A DNA stretch of 23,264 nucleotides from Patescibacteria group bacterium AH-259-L07 (lineage in GTDB: Bacteria; Patescibacteriota; Patescibacteriia; UBA2591; UBA6264), in contig JALLOP010000011.1 in the NCBI GenBank assembly GCA_027718005.1, forward strand, positions 1 to 23,264. The letters are read 5' to 3'. Both the position numbers and the translations under genes were made by a program. The notes under the pieces were generated by a model. It was given only the letters and a program-made list of their open reading frames with translations. It was not told the origin of the DNA and searched no databases. Shown piece after piece: positions 1-7,696 of this stretch. Each line of letters starts with the position of its first letter. Positions within the stretch are counted from its first letter, which is position 1.

Positions 1-31
1 ACAGGGGGGAGGCGCGGGATGACACTTTGTA

Positions 32-874
32 TCATTTTTGTAATTTACGAATTAAATATCCTTTTAGATCAGATATAAATGTTTTTATATTAGTTGGTGG
101 GCGTAGTAGCTCTATTTCAATCCTTTTAATTTTAATCTTATGTCTATTTTCGGTTAACCCTGGTGATGACAACATAAACTCTAAAAAATGATCATTCATA
201 TATTCAGTGCCTGCTAAAAATTCAACAGTTTGTTTATGCCATCCATTTATAGTTTTTGGTGGTGTGTATTGACTAATTATATAGTCAACATATTCAAGCT
301 TTGTATTTGGATTCCATTCCACTACTTTCGTGGGGTTTCTTATTGCTTCTTTAGAAAACTTATAATAAAACGTTGCTGTTTTAGAATCAACTGGCACATT
401 ATTAACAAACTCATAAATGCTCTCATACTGTTTTTGTTTTTGCCATAACACTATCCCCTGCTCTTCTAGCTTATACCAGTCTAGATTATCAAATATTTTA
501 TTCCCTATTAGCCGTAAAGTAAAATTCCAATCCAAGGGATTAATTCTTTTTTTCATCAAACCTAATTGAAAAACTAATTGATCCGGATTTTTATATACAA
601 CGGTAACCCCAGCTTTACTAAATGTTCGCGGTACTTTCACTTTAAAATATGCTGGCTCGACAAAAATTCGTTGAAAACAATCGCCCAACTCCTTTTCAAC
701 GCCCCCAACTCGATTTTCTGGATATAAATTTGAAATAAAATCAGACTTGTTACAAAAATCCTTCACCACAAAAAGTCTACCGCCAACGACGGTGTTTTGA
801 TATACCAACCAAGTGAAAAATGCTAAAAAAATTACAACTAATAGAATGCGGTATATGGATAAAATGTGTCTCAT
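32..874 (-). CDS. Membrane-anchored hypothetical protein, glycan-cluster associated
   Basis: This is a 280-residue protein with a basic N-terminus, one hydrophobic segment at about residues 7-25 (ILSIYRILLVVIFLAFFTWLV) and a long hydrophilic remainder, so it is probably a single-pass protein with an extracytoplasmic domain. I recognise no catalytic motif. The central region (KVKVPRTFSKAGVTVVYKN, then LGLMKKR and NKIFDN) resembles hypothetical proteins that I recall beside glycosyltransferases in Patescibacteria, some of which are much longer, so this copy may lack a C-terminal domain. It lies 83 nt downstream of the GT-C gene on the same strand and probably belongs to the same surface-glycan unit. 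It ends in TGA. The ATG start is the only one placed before the membrane segment, and it has no clear SD. Function is unknown; the gene call is solid. Confidence 0.75.
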   Translation of the reverse strand: MRHILSIYRILLVVIFLAFFTWLVYQNTVVGGRLFVVKDFCNKSDFISNLYPENRVGGVEKELGDCFQRIFVEPAYFKVKVPRTFSKAGVTVVYKNPDQLVFQLGLMKKRINPLDWNFTLRLIGNKIFDNLDWYKLEEQGIVLWQKQKQYESIYEFVNNVPVDSKTATFYYKFSKEAIRNPTKVVEWNPNTKLEYVDYIISQYTPPKTINGWHKQTVEFLAGTEYMNDHFLEFMLSSPGLTENRHKIKIKRIEIELLRPPTNIKTFISDLKGYLIRKLQK

Positions 875-889
875 AATAATAGAATACGA

Positions 890-972
890 TTCAATTTAAC
901 AATATAACAACATAACAATTTAACAAAATTTAATCTCTTGTTTAGTTGTTAAAATGTTTAATTGTTAAGTTG
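890..972. repeat. Intergenic inverted element with 8-nt periodic arms
   Basis: The left arm is a run of octamers (AATTTAAC, AATATAAC, AACATAAC, AATTTAAC). The right arm is the approximate inverse (GTTTAGTT, GTTAAAAT, GTTTAATT, GTTAAGTT). The arms can fold into one long imperfect AT hairpin between the GT-C gene and the next gene. The right arm overlaps the end of the GT-C reading frame and encodes its last residues (VQLNN and the stop). Very similar octamers lie between groES and groEL. Confidence 0.7.
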
Positions 973-3240
973 TACTTCATTAGGTTTATATAGCCAAACC
1001 ATCACTTTTCCTATACTTTTATGTTTACCTAATAACGTATCTAATTGATTAATCACCTCTTCTCGTTGGTTAAACTCTATCCAGCGCTTCTCAGTCATAA
1101 AATAACATTGGCGTGCCCCTGTTATGAGGAGTGATTTTTCTAAATATCGGATTGACGGCGATCGATTCATATTATCAAACAGCTGAACACGTTCTGGTTG
1201 CCGATATTCAAAATAATAAGGAAATCCACCGGTGACAATATGGCGTGCTGAAACTCCCTCGAGTGCTAACAAAGGCCAGGTATTAGCCAATACACAATAC
1301 TTTAAATTATCGCCACCTATATCATCCCATACATATTCAGCCGCGATAACTTCATCAGCAGTCACCACTTGAAATTTTGGCCCGCTCGCATATACCGTAA
1401 CTGACGTAAAACTTAACACTAATACAATAGCAACCACTATTGCCTTACGTAAAAATATATTTGATAATTTTTTAACTGCCTGATATATGCCCCAGCTTAA
1501 AGGAATAAAAACAAGAAAAGAACTCATCAAAACTAAGCGTTTACTAAATATATGATTCCCTTCCATAAAATAAGAGCCAATAAACTGATTCATAAATGTC
1601 ACAACGAGCAAAAGTATAAATAAGAGTCCCAGACGTGGATGCGACAGTTTTTTGTAATGTTTCACGCCAAAAATTACCACAAGCCATAGAAAAGGAGTCA
1701 ATATAAACGCCCATGGCAAGATATTTATTAACACTGACCGTGATAAGTGTCTATCTATGGTGGCATAGAGCCAATTATCCTGCTCAAATCCGTAGATCCG
1801 CGGGAAAATAGCAACGGATGTAAACAGACGAGAAGAAAAATCTTTAAATGACGTTATTATCTCTCCTATGGTAGGCGCAGGATATTTAAACCATGAAAAA
1901 TTGTTTGTAGTATCAAGTACCGGTATAAAAAATAACAGCAAAATAATACAAATAACAAATAAGGGAAGAATGATTCTCCTTGCGGCAGCTATATTTTTTA
2001 TTAATATAATCAATAACAAAATTTCTAAAAACAATACTAAGTATAAAATGTAGTTAAAATATAATAAGGGTATAAAAACAATAAGCAGAAATAATAATCG
2101 CCTTGAATGAGAGGGCTGAAAATAATATCTTAATAAAAATATCAAAGAAAATAAAAATAGTAAAAAAGCAAATGAAAGCGGCATAGTAATACTCCCATAT
2201 GCAACAAATGGATAAAATAAAAATGGCATTAATATAAAAAGATATAAAAATTCTTTTTTGTGCGAGAAAAAACTGCCAATTTTAAGTAACAAAAACGGCA
2301 AAAAAATAGAAAAGAGCAACATGCCTAACACAAGGTCAATAAAAAAAATATCTATACCGGTCAGCCATGACACTGCAATGACCAGCCCCCACATATTTGC
2401 ATACGAAGTTTTATTCCCTACCACAAAAACTTCAGGAACCTTAATAGGGCCAATTCTTTTATAAGGCACGTCCTCTCCAAAAAGCGCTGGCGTATAAACA
2501 TTCCCTTGCGCCAACCATTGCTCCGCACCAATATGACGCCACTTATCTCCGCCAAATCCCGCTTCATACGGAATTAATAAATATGCATGAAGCAACAAAG
2601 AACTGATAATAACCAAAAATAAAAAATGTTTAAGTTTAATTTTTGCAAAAACAGATAACCCTAAAATAAATATAATAAAGAACCAGCCATATAAATATAA
2701 GGGGTGAATCACGGTCCATGGTGAACGAATATATTCTCCGGTACGAGAATATATAAGCAAAAACAATAAAAATAAATATACTGCAAATCCTACGATATAG
2801 ACGATCTTAGGAATTTTAAAAACCGTCCTAGCTCCCTCGACTTTTAAACTTAAACTCGATATCCGTCTCCGGGAGACGGATTTGGAGTATAGAGAAATAG
2901 CTATAGTTAAAAATAAAAGGAGCCCAAATAAATATAAAGGGCCCACTTTATAAAACACAATAGGAAGTGCCATGCCAAAGGCAATTAAAAATATCAATAA
3001 AAAAAGACCAAATATAAACTGCAATTGCTTTTCTATATCGTATCTGGCTAAAATCGATCCAATCCACACTGAGTTAATAGTGCCATAGACAATAAGTGCT
3101 ACACCATAAACAAAATAATTGTGCCAATAAGTAAAATTTATATACCATAAAAATACTGCCAAAATGCTAATAGCAGTAATTATAAAATACTGATCTTTTT
3201 TTATGGTACTACGTATTAACGATATCATGATAAATTTCAT
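958..3240 (-). CDS. Polytopic membrane protein, probable GT-C type glycosyltransferase
   Basis: This is a 760-residue integral membrane protein with roughly 13-15 hydrophobic helices and a soluble C-terminal domain of about 130 residues. A large loop after the seventh or so helix holds GFGGDKWRHIGAEQWLAQG. An acidic residue in an early extracytoplasmic loop is typical of GT-C enzymes, which use polyprenyl-phosphate sugars as donors, so glycosyl transfer at the outer membrane face is a reasonable inference. Exact family and sugar are unknown. The ATG at 3240 overlaps the end of the GT4 gene by 32 nt (a second ATG at 3228 is also possible), which implies translational coupling. The C-terminus runs into a periodic repeat. 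It could instead be a polymerase- or flippase-like membrane protein of the same cluster. Confidence 0.7.
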   Translation of the reverse strand: MKFIMISLIRSTIKKDQYFIITAISILAVFLWYINFTYWHNYFVYGVALIVYGTINSVWIGSILARYDIEKQLQFIFGLFLLIFLIAFGMALPIVFYKVGPLYLFGLLLFLTIAISLYSKSVSRRRISSLSLKVEGARTVFKIPKIVYIVGFAVYLFLLFLLIYSRTGEYIRSPWTVIHPLYLYGWFFIIFILGLSVFAKIKLKHFLFLVIISSLLLHAYLLIPYEAGFGGDKWRHIGAEQWLAQGNVYTPALFGEDVPYKRIGPIKVPEVFVVGNKTSYANMWGLVIAVSWLTGIDIFFIDLVLGMLLFSIFLPFLLLKIGSFFSHKKEFLYLFILMPFLFYPFVAYGSITMPLSFAFLLFLFSLIFLLRYYFQPSHSRRLLFLLIVFIPLLYFNYILYLVLFLEILLLIILIKNIAAARRIILPLFVICIILLLFFIPVLDTTNNFSWFKYPAPTIGEIITSFKDFSSRLFTSVAIFPRIYGFEQDNWLYATIDRHLSRSVLINILPWAFILTPFLWLVVIFGVKHYKKLSHPRLGLLFILLLVVTFMNQFIGSYFMEGNHIFSKRLVLMSSFLVFIPLSWGIYQAVKKLSNIFLRKAIVVAIVLVLSFTSVTVYASGPKFQVVTADEVIAAEYVWDDIGGDNLKYCVLANTWPLLALEGVSARHIVTGGFPYYFEYRQPERVQLFDNMNRSPSIRYLEKSLLITGARQCYFMTEKRWIEFNQREEVINQLDTLLGKHKSIGKVMVWLYKPNEVQLNN

Positions 3241-4363
3241 TTAGCCGCTCCCCTGCTCTTTTCCAACTATATTTTTCTTTGGCCAGTCTTCGCCCTTGTT
3301 TTCCAAATTTCTGTGCCATGGGCTGATTATTTAAAATAAGGATTAATTTTCTACTTAAATCATGGCTATCATTCACCTTAACAATTAAGCCATTATTTTT
3401 AACTAATGTGCGCGGACCTGGCAAATCAGAAACAACAATAGGTTTTGCACATGCCATTGCTTCTAAGAAAACAAGTCCAAATGCTTCTGATCTGCTTATT
3501 GAGGGCAAAACAAATACATCAGCAAGGTTATAATACTGTGGCAAATCTTTATTTCCCACACGTCCTGCAAAAATTACCCTATCATCTATTTTTAATTCTC
3601 TTGCCATCCTTTTATATTTTTGCTTTAACTCTCCTTCTCCCACAATAAGCAACTTTATCTTATCTTTCATCCTTACGATTGCTCTTAACAATACCTCAAG
3701 CCCTTTAAAGTAATGCGCTCTATCAAGGCCGCCTACAAATAAAACAATTCTGTCATCAGCTGAAAAATTATATTTTTCTAATAGCCTAATATCTTTTGGC
3801 TTAGGGGAAAATTGATTATCATCAACGCCTAAAGAAAATTCAATAAACTTATTATTATATCGAGATATATATTTTTTAATGTTTGAATTTCGAATATAAT
3901 CAAACGAAGACACTAATATCGCATCTGCACTTCTTATAAGTATAGAATTAAACAAACAATTATATATGTAAAATAAAGGAGCTCGTAAGCCAAATCCGAT
4001 CAAGTCCATATGATATTGAATAACTAATTTTGGCTTAAAATGAGTAAATAGTTTAAAAAATAAAACTACTTCTGCGCCGCCGATAAATGGCCAATGCAAA
4101 TGAACAATGTCAAAATCTTTTAATTTCTTTATAATCTGTGGTACAAACGCAGCATTGCCCACTGAAAATAAGGGCTTTAAAAAAATAATTTTTAATTCCA
4201 CAGCCTGCTTCACTTCGCTCGGAATGACACCATCGGTATATTTTGGTGTAAAAACAATAACTTCGTGTCCGGCTTTTTGCAATTCTTTTACTTCATAAAA
4301 GCATGTATTCCCCATACCGCCAGCATATGGTGGATAGGTTGAAACAATATGTGCAATCCTCAT
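3209..4363 (-). CDS. GT4 family glycosyltransferase (GT-B fold)
   Basis: A 384-residue cytoplasmic retaining glycosyltransferase of the GT4 type. The N-terminal Rossmann half has the glycine-rich start RIAHIVSTYPPYAGGMG and the segment DIVHLHWPF. The C-terminal half has ILFVGGLDRAHYFKGLEVLL, the nucleotide-sugar region LLIVGEGELKQKYK, and the family motif SRSEAFGLVFLEAMACAKP containing the E-x7-E pair. It probably adds a sugar to a lipid-linked glycan that its GT-C neighbour then uses. I chose the ATG at 4363, which begins MRIAHIVSTY as usual for the family. A TTG at 4399 would add 12 residues with no homology and lies inside a terminator. The SD is weak (AGG, 6 nt upstream). A dispersed-repeat-like segment encodes VIPSEVK near residue 50. 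Confidence 0.88.
   Translation of the reverse strand: MRIAHIVSTYPPYAGGMGNTCFYEVKELQKAGHEVIVFTPKYTDGVIPSEVKQAVELKIIFLKPLFSVGNAAFVPQIIKKLKDFDIVHLHWPFIGGAEVVLFFKLFTHFKPKLVIQYHMDLIGFGLRAPLFYIYNCLFNSILIRSADAILVSSFDYIRNSNIKKYISRYNNKFIEFSLGVDDNQFSPKPKDIRLLEKYNFSADDRIVLFVGGLDRAHYFKGLEVLLRAIVRMKDKIKLLIVGEGELKQKYKRMARELKIDDRVIFAGRVGNKDLPQYYNLADVFVLPSISRSEAFGLVFLEAMACAKPIVVSDLPGPRTLVKNNGLIVKVNDSHDLSRKLILILNNQPMAQKFGKQGRRLAKEKYSWKRAGERLNEIYHDIVNT
4206..4230 (-). repeat. Dispersed-repeat-like segment inside the GT4 gene
   Basis: On the coding strand this reads GTGTCATTCCGAGCGAAGTG. I recall nearly this string as a common intergenic repeat in many bacterial genomes. Here it is in frame and encodes GVIPSEVK. 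The surrounding GT4 protein has normal length, so it may replace rather than lengthen a loop. The identification rests on memory of the repeat; only the sequence itself is seen here. Confidence 0.4.
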
Positions 4364-4388
4364 GATACCTATTTTACTATATTTGAGG

Positions 4389-4424
4389 CAAAAAAGCAAA
4401 ACGCTGGATTGACCAGCGCTTTTA
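4389..4424 (-). terminator. Rho-independent terminator of the 53-aa gene
   Basis: On the minus strand a CGCTGG-TCAAT-CCAGCG hairpin is flanked by AAAAG and followed by TTTTGCTTTTTT. It lies 36 nt past the stop of the small gene and ends about 26 nt before the GT4 start, so it insulates the glycan cluster. The hairpin core is the same as that at 10150-10166 apart from two loop bases. Confidence 0.8.
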
Positions 4425-4459
4425 GGTTCTTGGTAAGTAAATGGTAAGATTCTGGATTA

Positions 4460-4621
4460 TTACTTCTCGCCAGTGAACTTTATAAACCAAATGAGCGTAA
4501 GAAGTCCTATCCCAATTAGTAGGGCGCCGGCCGCATTTTCCATCAACGGCCACTCTCCCTTTCCAAATGTAGCAATACCACCAAATGTGAACACCAGGAA
4601 GCCAAATGTTCTTGATAACAT
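4460..4621 (-). CDS. Small two-helix membrane protein (53 aa)
   Basis: The frame begins MLSRTFGFLVFTFGGIATFG and ends LIWFIKFTGEK. It has two hydrophobic stretches (about residues 5-20 and 31-48) joined by a short GKGEWPLMENA loop. Translation is well supported: AAAGGAGG stands 8 nt before the ATG, and a terminator hairpin follows the stop. A longer frame over the same DNA (4422-4670) has no such signals and a non-membrane, Trp/Arg-rich composition. I do not recognise the family. It is probably an inner-membrane microprotein transcribed alone; function unknown. Confidence 0.72.
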   Translation of the reverse strand: MLSRTFGFLVFTFGGIATFGKGEWPLMENAAGALLIGIGLLTLIWFIKFTGEK

Positions 4622-4699
4622 CTCGATGTCCTCCTTTTATTTTTGCAACGTTATTCAATTTTAACGTCACATTAGAAATTTTAGCATATCCACATACAT

Positions 4700-4733
4700 T
4701 TGACAGGGGAAAAATTTGTTTTACAATAAAGTT
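4700..4733 (+). promoter_or_regulatory. Promoter of the truncated kinase, apparently leaderless
   Basis: TTGACA (4700-4705) and TACAAT (4722-4727) are spaced 16 nt apart. The ATG at 4734 lies 6 nt after the -10 box, where transcription would start, so the mRNA would have essentially no 5' leader. No SD is present. Confidence 0.6.
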
Positions 4734-4976
4734 ATGATTCTTTCATTGACAGGAATGTCAGGAAGCGGGAAAACGTATTGGTCTCAAAAATTAACTGACC
4801 ATGGCTTTTCTCGTATTTGCTGCGATGATTTAATTGAAGAGAAGTTGGCCCCAGAATTAGTAAAACTAGGATATTCTGGCATAGCTGATGTTGCCGCATG
4901 GCTTGGACAACCGTATGAACCAAAATTTAAGGAAAATGAAGCTCAATATCTCAAATTTGAAAAACAAATTCTGTAA
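4734..4976 (+). pseudogene. N-terminal half of a P-loop (shikimate-kinase-like) kinase
   Basis: The 80 residues start MILSLTGMSGSGKTYWSQKL, a P-loop with Walker A GMSGSGKT, followed by GFSRICCDDLIEEKL, where the DD pair is placed like the substrate/Mg2+ acidic motif of shikimate-kinase-like enzymes. The frame stops after LKFEKQIL. Such kinases are usually at least 160-200 residues, so the lid and C-terminal half are missing. Only 56 nt separate it from threonine synthase, with no room for the rest. I therefore call it a 3'-truncated remnant, although it keeps a good promoter. Its place directly before thrC recalls the kinase plus threonine-synthase arrangement of animal THNSL1-type proteins, so the intact ancestor may have acted on homoserine or a related alcohol; that is speculation. 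Confidence 0.65.
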
Positions 4977-5032
4977 AATATTCTCGCTCGCCCTTCGGTC
5001 AACAATTTTATTAAAAAAATAAAAGTACACAT

Positions 5033-6337
5033 ATGAAATTTTATAGCACGAACAATAAAAAACTACGGGTTTCTCTAAAAGATGCAGTGCTCATGGGTCT
5101 TGCCAGAGATGGCGGGCTATTTATGCCAGAAAAAATTTCGCGTCTGCCGGCTCGTTTTTTTAAAACCATTGAACGCCTGTCATTCCAAGACCTGTCATAT
5201 CAGGTAGTAAAACCATTTTTTAAACGTGATGTGCCATTGAAAACGCTGAAAAACATCATTAATGATGCTTTTAATTTTACGGTTCCTTTAGTACAGCTTA
5301 CTGATCACATCTACTCATTAGAGCTTTTTCATGGCCCTACGCTCTCGTTTAAAGACTTTGGGGCACGGTTTATGGCACGGCTCACCTCATATCTTATGAG
5401 AAACTCAAAACAAGGGCTTACGATTCTTGTTGCAACATCAGGAGATACAGGCAGCGCAGTAGCAAATGGGTTTTTAAACGTGGAAGGAATATGCGTATCT
5501 ATTCTGTATCCAAGCAAAAAAATAACTGAGATTCAAGAAAAGCAGATCACCACACTGGGCAACAATATTACCGCGCTGGAAATTCAAGGCACATTTGATG
5601 ACTGTCAAAAACTGGTAAAACAAGCGTTTTTAGATGAAGAGCTTGCAAAAGAAATACGAGTTACCTCGGCAAATTCCATTAACGTTGCCCGCCTCATCCC
5701 CCAGTCCTGCTACTATATGTATGCGTATGCGCAGCTCAAAAACAAGCAAAGACCCGTTGTCATTTCAGTCCCCAGTGGCAACTTTGGAAACCTCGTGGCA
5801 GGCTTCTTTGCTCAAAAAATGGGTCTTCCAGTATCACAATTCATTGGCGCAACGAATATCAATAATATTGTTCCCCACTATCTTGAGACGGGCAAATTTC
5901 GCCCACTCCCATCTAAGAAAACAATCTCTAATGCCATGGATGTTGGCAATCCTTCTAATTTTGCCCGTATGCTTGATCTGCATGATAGTGATGTCAAAAA
6001 AATGCGAAGCCATGTATGGGGAGCGCACTTTTCTGATGATCAAACCAGAGAAGCAATTGTTGAGGTATTTCAAAACTACAACTATGTTTTGGATACGCAT
6101 GTCGCGGTTGGCTATTTAGGATTACAAGAATATCTCAACAAGCATCCACGCTCAATCCAAGGAATCTTTCTTGAAACAGCGCACCCTGCTAAGTTTCTCG
6201 ATAGTGTGCAGCCGCTTCTTGATCAAAAAATAACCATACCGCCTCGATTACAAAAATGTTTAGAAAAACAAAAGCAATCTGTACTCTTATCAAATAACTA
6301 TCCCGACTTTAAATCGTATCTACTCTCTCACTCGTAG
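5033..6337 (+). CDS. thrC: Threonine synthase
   Basis: A 434-residue PLP enzyme converting O-phosphohomoserine to threonine in the cytoplasm. It belongs to the longer E. coli/yeast-type family, shown by the N-terminal MKFYSTNNKKLRVSLKDAVL and LARDGGLFMPE. The PLP lysine is Lys107 in HGPTLSFKDFGARF. The phosphate-binding loop is ATSGDTGSAVANGF. Further family segments are TSANSINVARLIPQ and SVPSGNFGNLVAG near residues 220-255, and ETAHPAKF near the C-terminus. Length and motifs are complete. The ATG at 5033 has no SD. The gene follows a truncated kinase by 56 nt and precedes an aconitase remnant by 5 nt. No other threonine-pathway gene is in the window, and nothing indicates attenuation control. 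Confidence 0.95.
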   Translation: MKFYSTNNKKLRVSLKDAVLMGLARDGGLFMPEKISRLPARFFKTIERLSFQDLSYQVVKPFFKRDVPLKTLKNIINDAFNFTVPLVQLTDHIYSLELFHGPTLSFKDFGARFMARLTSYLMRNSKQGLTILVATSGDTGSAVANGFLNVEGICVSILYPSKKITEIQEKQITTLGNNITALEIQGTFDDCQKLVKQAFLDEELAKEIRVTSANSINVARLIPQSCYYMYAYAQLKNKQRPVVISVPSGNFGNLVAGFFAQKMGLPVSQFIGATNINNIVPHYLETGKFRPLPSKKTISNAMDVGNPSNFARMLDLHDSDVKKMRSHVWGAHFSDDQTREAIVEVFQNYNYVLDTHVAVGYLGLQEYLNKHPRSIQGIFLETAHPAKFLDSVQPLLDQKITIPPRLQKCLEKQKQSVLLSNNYPDFKSYLLSHS

Positions 6338-6342
6338 CAACC

Positions 6343-6621
6343 ATGTTACTTGATAAAGAACAATTCAAAACATTCTATACCAACTACGAACATATGCATT
6401 CGCTTCGCTCATGCATATACGTGGATTTACGCAGATAGTAACGCGGATTCACGCAGATTATATCCGCGTTTATCAGCGTATCGGAATAGAATTTCCGATA
6501 CAACAAAAAATTCTTACCGCGATAAGAGAAAAAGTAGAGCGGCCGTTAACGTACACGGAAAAGGTATTGTTTGCACATCTCAACTCTGTTCCCTCAAAAC
6601 TTATCCGAGGAAAAACAAACA
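6343..6621 (+). pseudogene. Aconitase N-terminal fragment, disrupted by a repeat
   Basis: The frame from ATG 6343 gives MLLDKEQFKTFYTNYEHMHS and stops at 6436 inside a palindromic repeat. Beyond the repeat a different frame reads REKVERPLTYTEKVLFAHLN then LIRGKTN. This resembles the start of mitochondrial-type aconitases (RPLT..EKI.Y.HL, then a conserved RGK/S-Y segment). The next expected aconitase motif (RPDRVA.QDATAQM) is absent and the similarity ends at about 6620, so only some 60 of roughly 650-750 residues remain. The remnant is 5' intact, repeat-interrupted, frameshifted and 3'-deleted. The aconitase assignment rests on one motif block recognised by eye. Confidence 0.55.
6392..6482. 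repeat. Palindrome plus GC-rich dispersed repeat in the aconitase remnant
   Basis: ATATGCAT and ATGCATAT flank an 11-nt TC-rich loop (6392-6418). Immediately after comes a series of related units: ACGTGGATTTACGCAGAT, AACGCGGATTCACGCAGAT, ATATCCGCGTTTATCAGCGT. The inverted halves ACGCGGAT and ATCCGCGT are the same as those of the insert in pheS (16544-16625). The element brings stop codons into the original frame. Confidence 0.75.
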
Positions 6622-7134
6622 ATGTGGGAAAAAACCGCTATTTATCTTGGCGCGATTCGAAACAACCTTATTGTCGCTTATGTCGCATCTCTTTTGGTTC
6701 AAATATTTACCATTTTAAAGCAAAAAATGCCGTTAAAAACTGCCCGCAGAAAAATCATAAGAAAGCCGCTGAAACTTATGGCTTTAAGTGCCTTTCTTGT
6801 CTGGAAATCAATATTCTGGAGAAAAAAAGATTTTTATGACAAACGTCTGCGTTTTGCCCCTACAAAAGTTTCCTCTCCTCTGCCAGTACAAAGATTTATT
6901 CTATGGAACTACTGTTTTGCTTTTTTTAATCTCATACCATTAATTCCGCTCGATGGAGGAAAATTCCTTCTTTCTATATTCTCGCACGTTCTGGAATTCG
7001 CCCCTCAAACAATTGAATATATTGAATATGCTCTTGCCGTTATTGTTATCGCTATCCTTGTCCGAAGTGCTCTGGGCGCTAAACTAATGATTGAAATTGG
7101 AAAGAGAAAACAAAGCCAAAAACAAAATCATTAA
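6622..7134 (+). pseudogene. M50-like C-terminal membrane fragment
   Basis: A 170-residue frame with an N-terminal amphipathic/hydrophobic stretch (NNLIVAYVASLLVQIFTIL), a basic middle, and NYCFAFFNLIPLIPLDGGKF followed by another hydrophobic helix. The N-LIP-PLDGG motif is the second catalytic-site motif of M50 site-2 proteases. The first motif, HExxH, is absent anywhere in frame, so it cannot be an active M50 peptidase as it stands. It starts where the aconitase remnant ends, with a GAGGA about 10 nt before ATG 6622, and it is followed by two terminator hairpins. I read it as a truncated or chimeric remnant. It could still be expressed as a small membrane protein. The intact M50 gene at 7697 is not a tandem copy by eye. 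Confidence 0.5.
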
Positions 7135-7171
7135 AATCGAGTTCTTAAAACAAAGAAAGAGCTCGATTTTT
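7133..7171 (+). terminator. Terminator hairpin after the M50-like remnant
   Basis: AAAATCGAG and CTCGATTTT form a perfect 9-bp stem around a 20-nt loop, followed by further T. It begins on the stop codon of the preceding frame. Confidence 0.75.
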
Positions 7172-7179
7172 CATTTGAA

Positions 7180-7212
7180 AAAAATGGATCACTGTGGCAG
7201 CGATCCATTTTT
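7180..7212. terminator. Bidirectional terminator between converging genes
   Basis: AAAAATGGATC and GATCCATTTTT form a perfect 11-bp stem with loop ACTGTGGCAGC, with an A tract on the left and a T tract on the right, so it works in both directions. It separates the plus-strand remnants from the minus-strand M48 remnant. Confidence 0.8.
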
Positions 7213-7237
7213 GCTTATTGTAAAACTTCATTACTCT

Positions 7238-7622
7238 TTAATTCTGCGCGCTCTTCAATGTCTGAATCCTTTTAAGTATCGGGGTGGGACTGATTGAGAA
7301 ATACATAGAATGGATGCGGACGTAGATTGTCAAGGTTATGTAATGCAACCTTCTTAAGCGCTGCAATTTTATCCCTGTAGTTTGTTGTCTCTTTAGCATA
7401 GGCATCAGCTTCATATTCATGTTTTCGAGAAATAACATTAGAAAACACAGGAAGTATCATTGCTATAGGGGTATAGAGCATCATAAAGAATACCAGTCCA
7501 GCATATATTGAAACGTGTTGCATTAAAAATGCTTCAAATAACCCTTGGTGATACAGGAATATTGATAACAGGTAAAATGTTATACCCTTCTTGAGCGCTT
7601 TAGTCAGGATACCAAAAGGCAC
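7238..7622 (-). pseudogene. C-terminal part of a Ste24/M48 zinc protease, frameshifted
   Basis: The frame from GTG 7622 contains LMQHVSIYAGLVFFMMLYTP and SRKHEYEADAYAKE, followed by NLDNLRPHPFYVFLNQSHP. This is the membrane helix, third zinc-ligand/EADxxA region and conserved tail of Ste24-type CAAX proteases. Those enzymes have about 400 residues and a preceding HExxH. Here HExxH and everything before it are missing, as an in-frame stop lies a few codons upstream. At the other end the frame stops after SHPDT, while a one-base shift continues as ILKRIQTLKSAQN to 7238, the expected family ending. Truncation plus frameshift make this a pseudogene with good confidence. Confidence 0.8.
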
Positions 7623-7626
7623 ATGC

Positions 7627-7655
7627 TTGACAGATTTATACTATATGCGAATATG
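7627..7655 (+). promoter_or_regulatory. Probable promoter of the M50 protease gene
   Basis: TTGACA (7627-7632), a 17-nt spacer and AATATG (7650-7655), with the start codon 41 nt further on behind a clear SD. The -35 is perfect and the -10 poor. The promoter abuts the broken 5' end of the M48 remnant. Confidence 0.45.
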
Positions 7656-7696
7656 TAAATAACAGTTCCTTTCAATCAATATCTATGGAGGTAATC

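Noticed and set aside
1..31. GC-rich edge with GTGTCATCCCGC on the minus strand, like another dispersed repeat
   Set aside because: The window begins here, so neither the extent nor any pairing partner can be seen.
4422..4670. An 82-codon minus-strand frame
   Set aside because: It has no SD, an implausible composition, and overlaps the better supported 53-aa gene and the gap before it.
4979..5005. CTCGCTCGCCCTTCGG as a third, partial copy of the structured element
   Set aside because: Only the short CTCGCCCTT part agrees with copy A and no stem partner is present.
5634..6119. Long alternative frame inside thrC
   Set aside because: It is a +1 shadow of threonine synthase, whose own frame carries all family motifs.
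6411..6839. A single 142-codon gene covering repeat, aconitase motif and beyond
   Set aside because: Only the short aconitase block is protein-like. The first 20 residues are translated repeat and the part after 6620 is out of frame with the M50-like segment.
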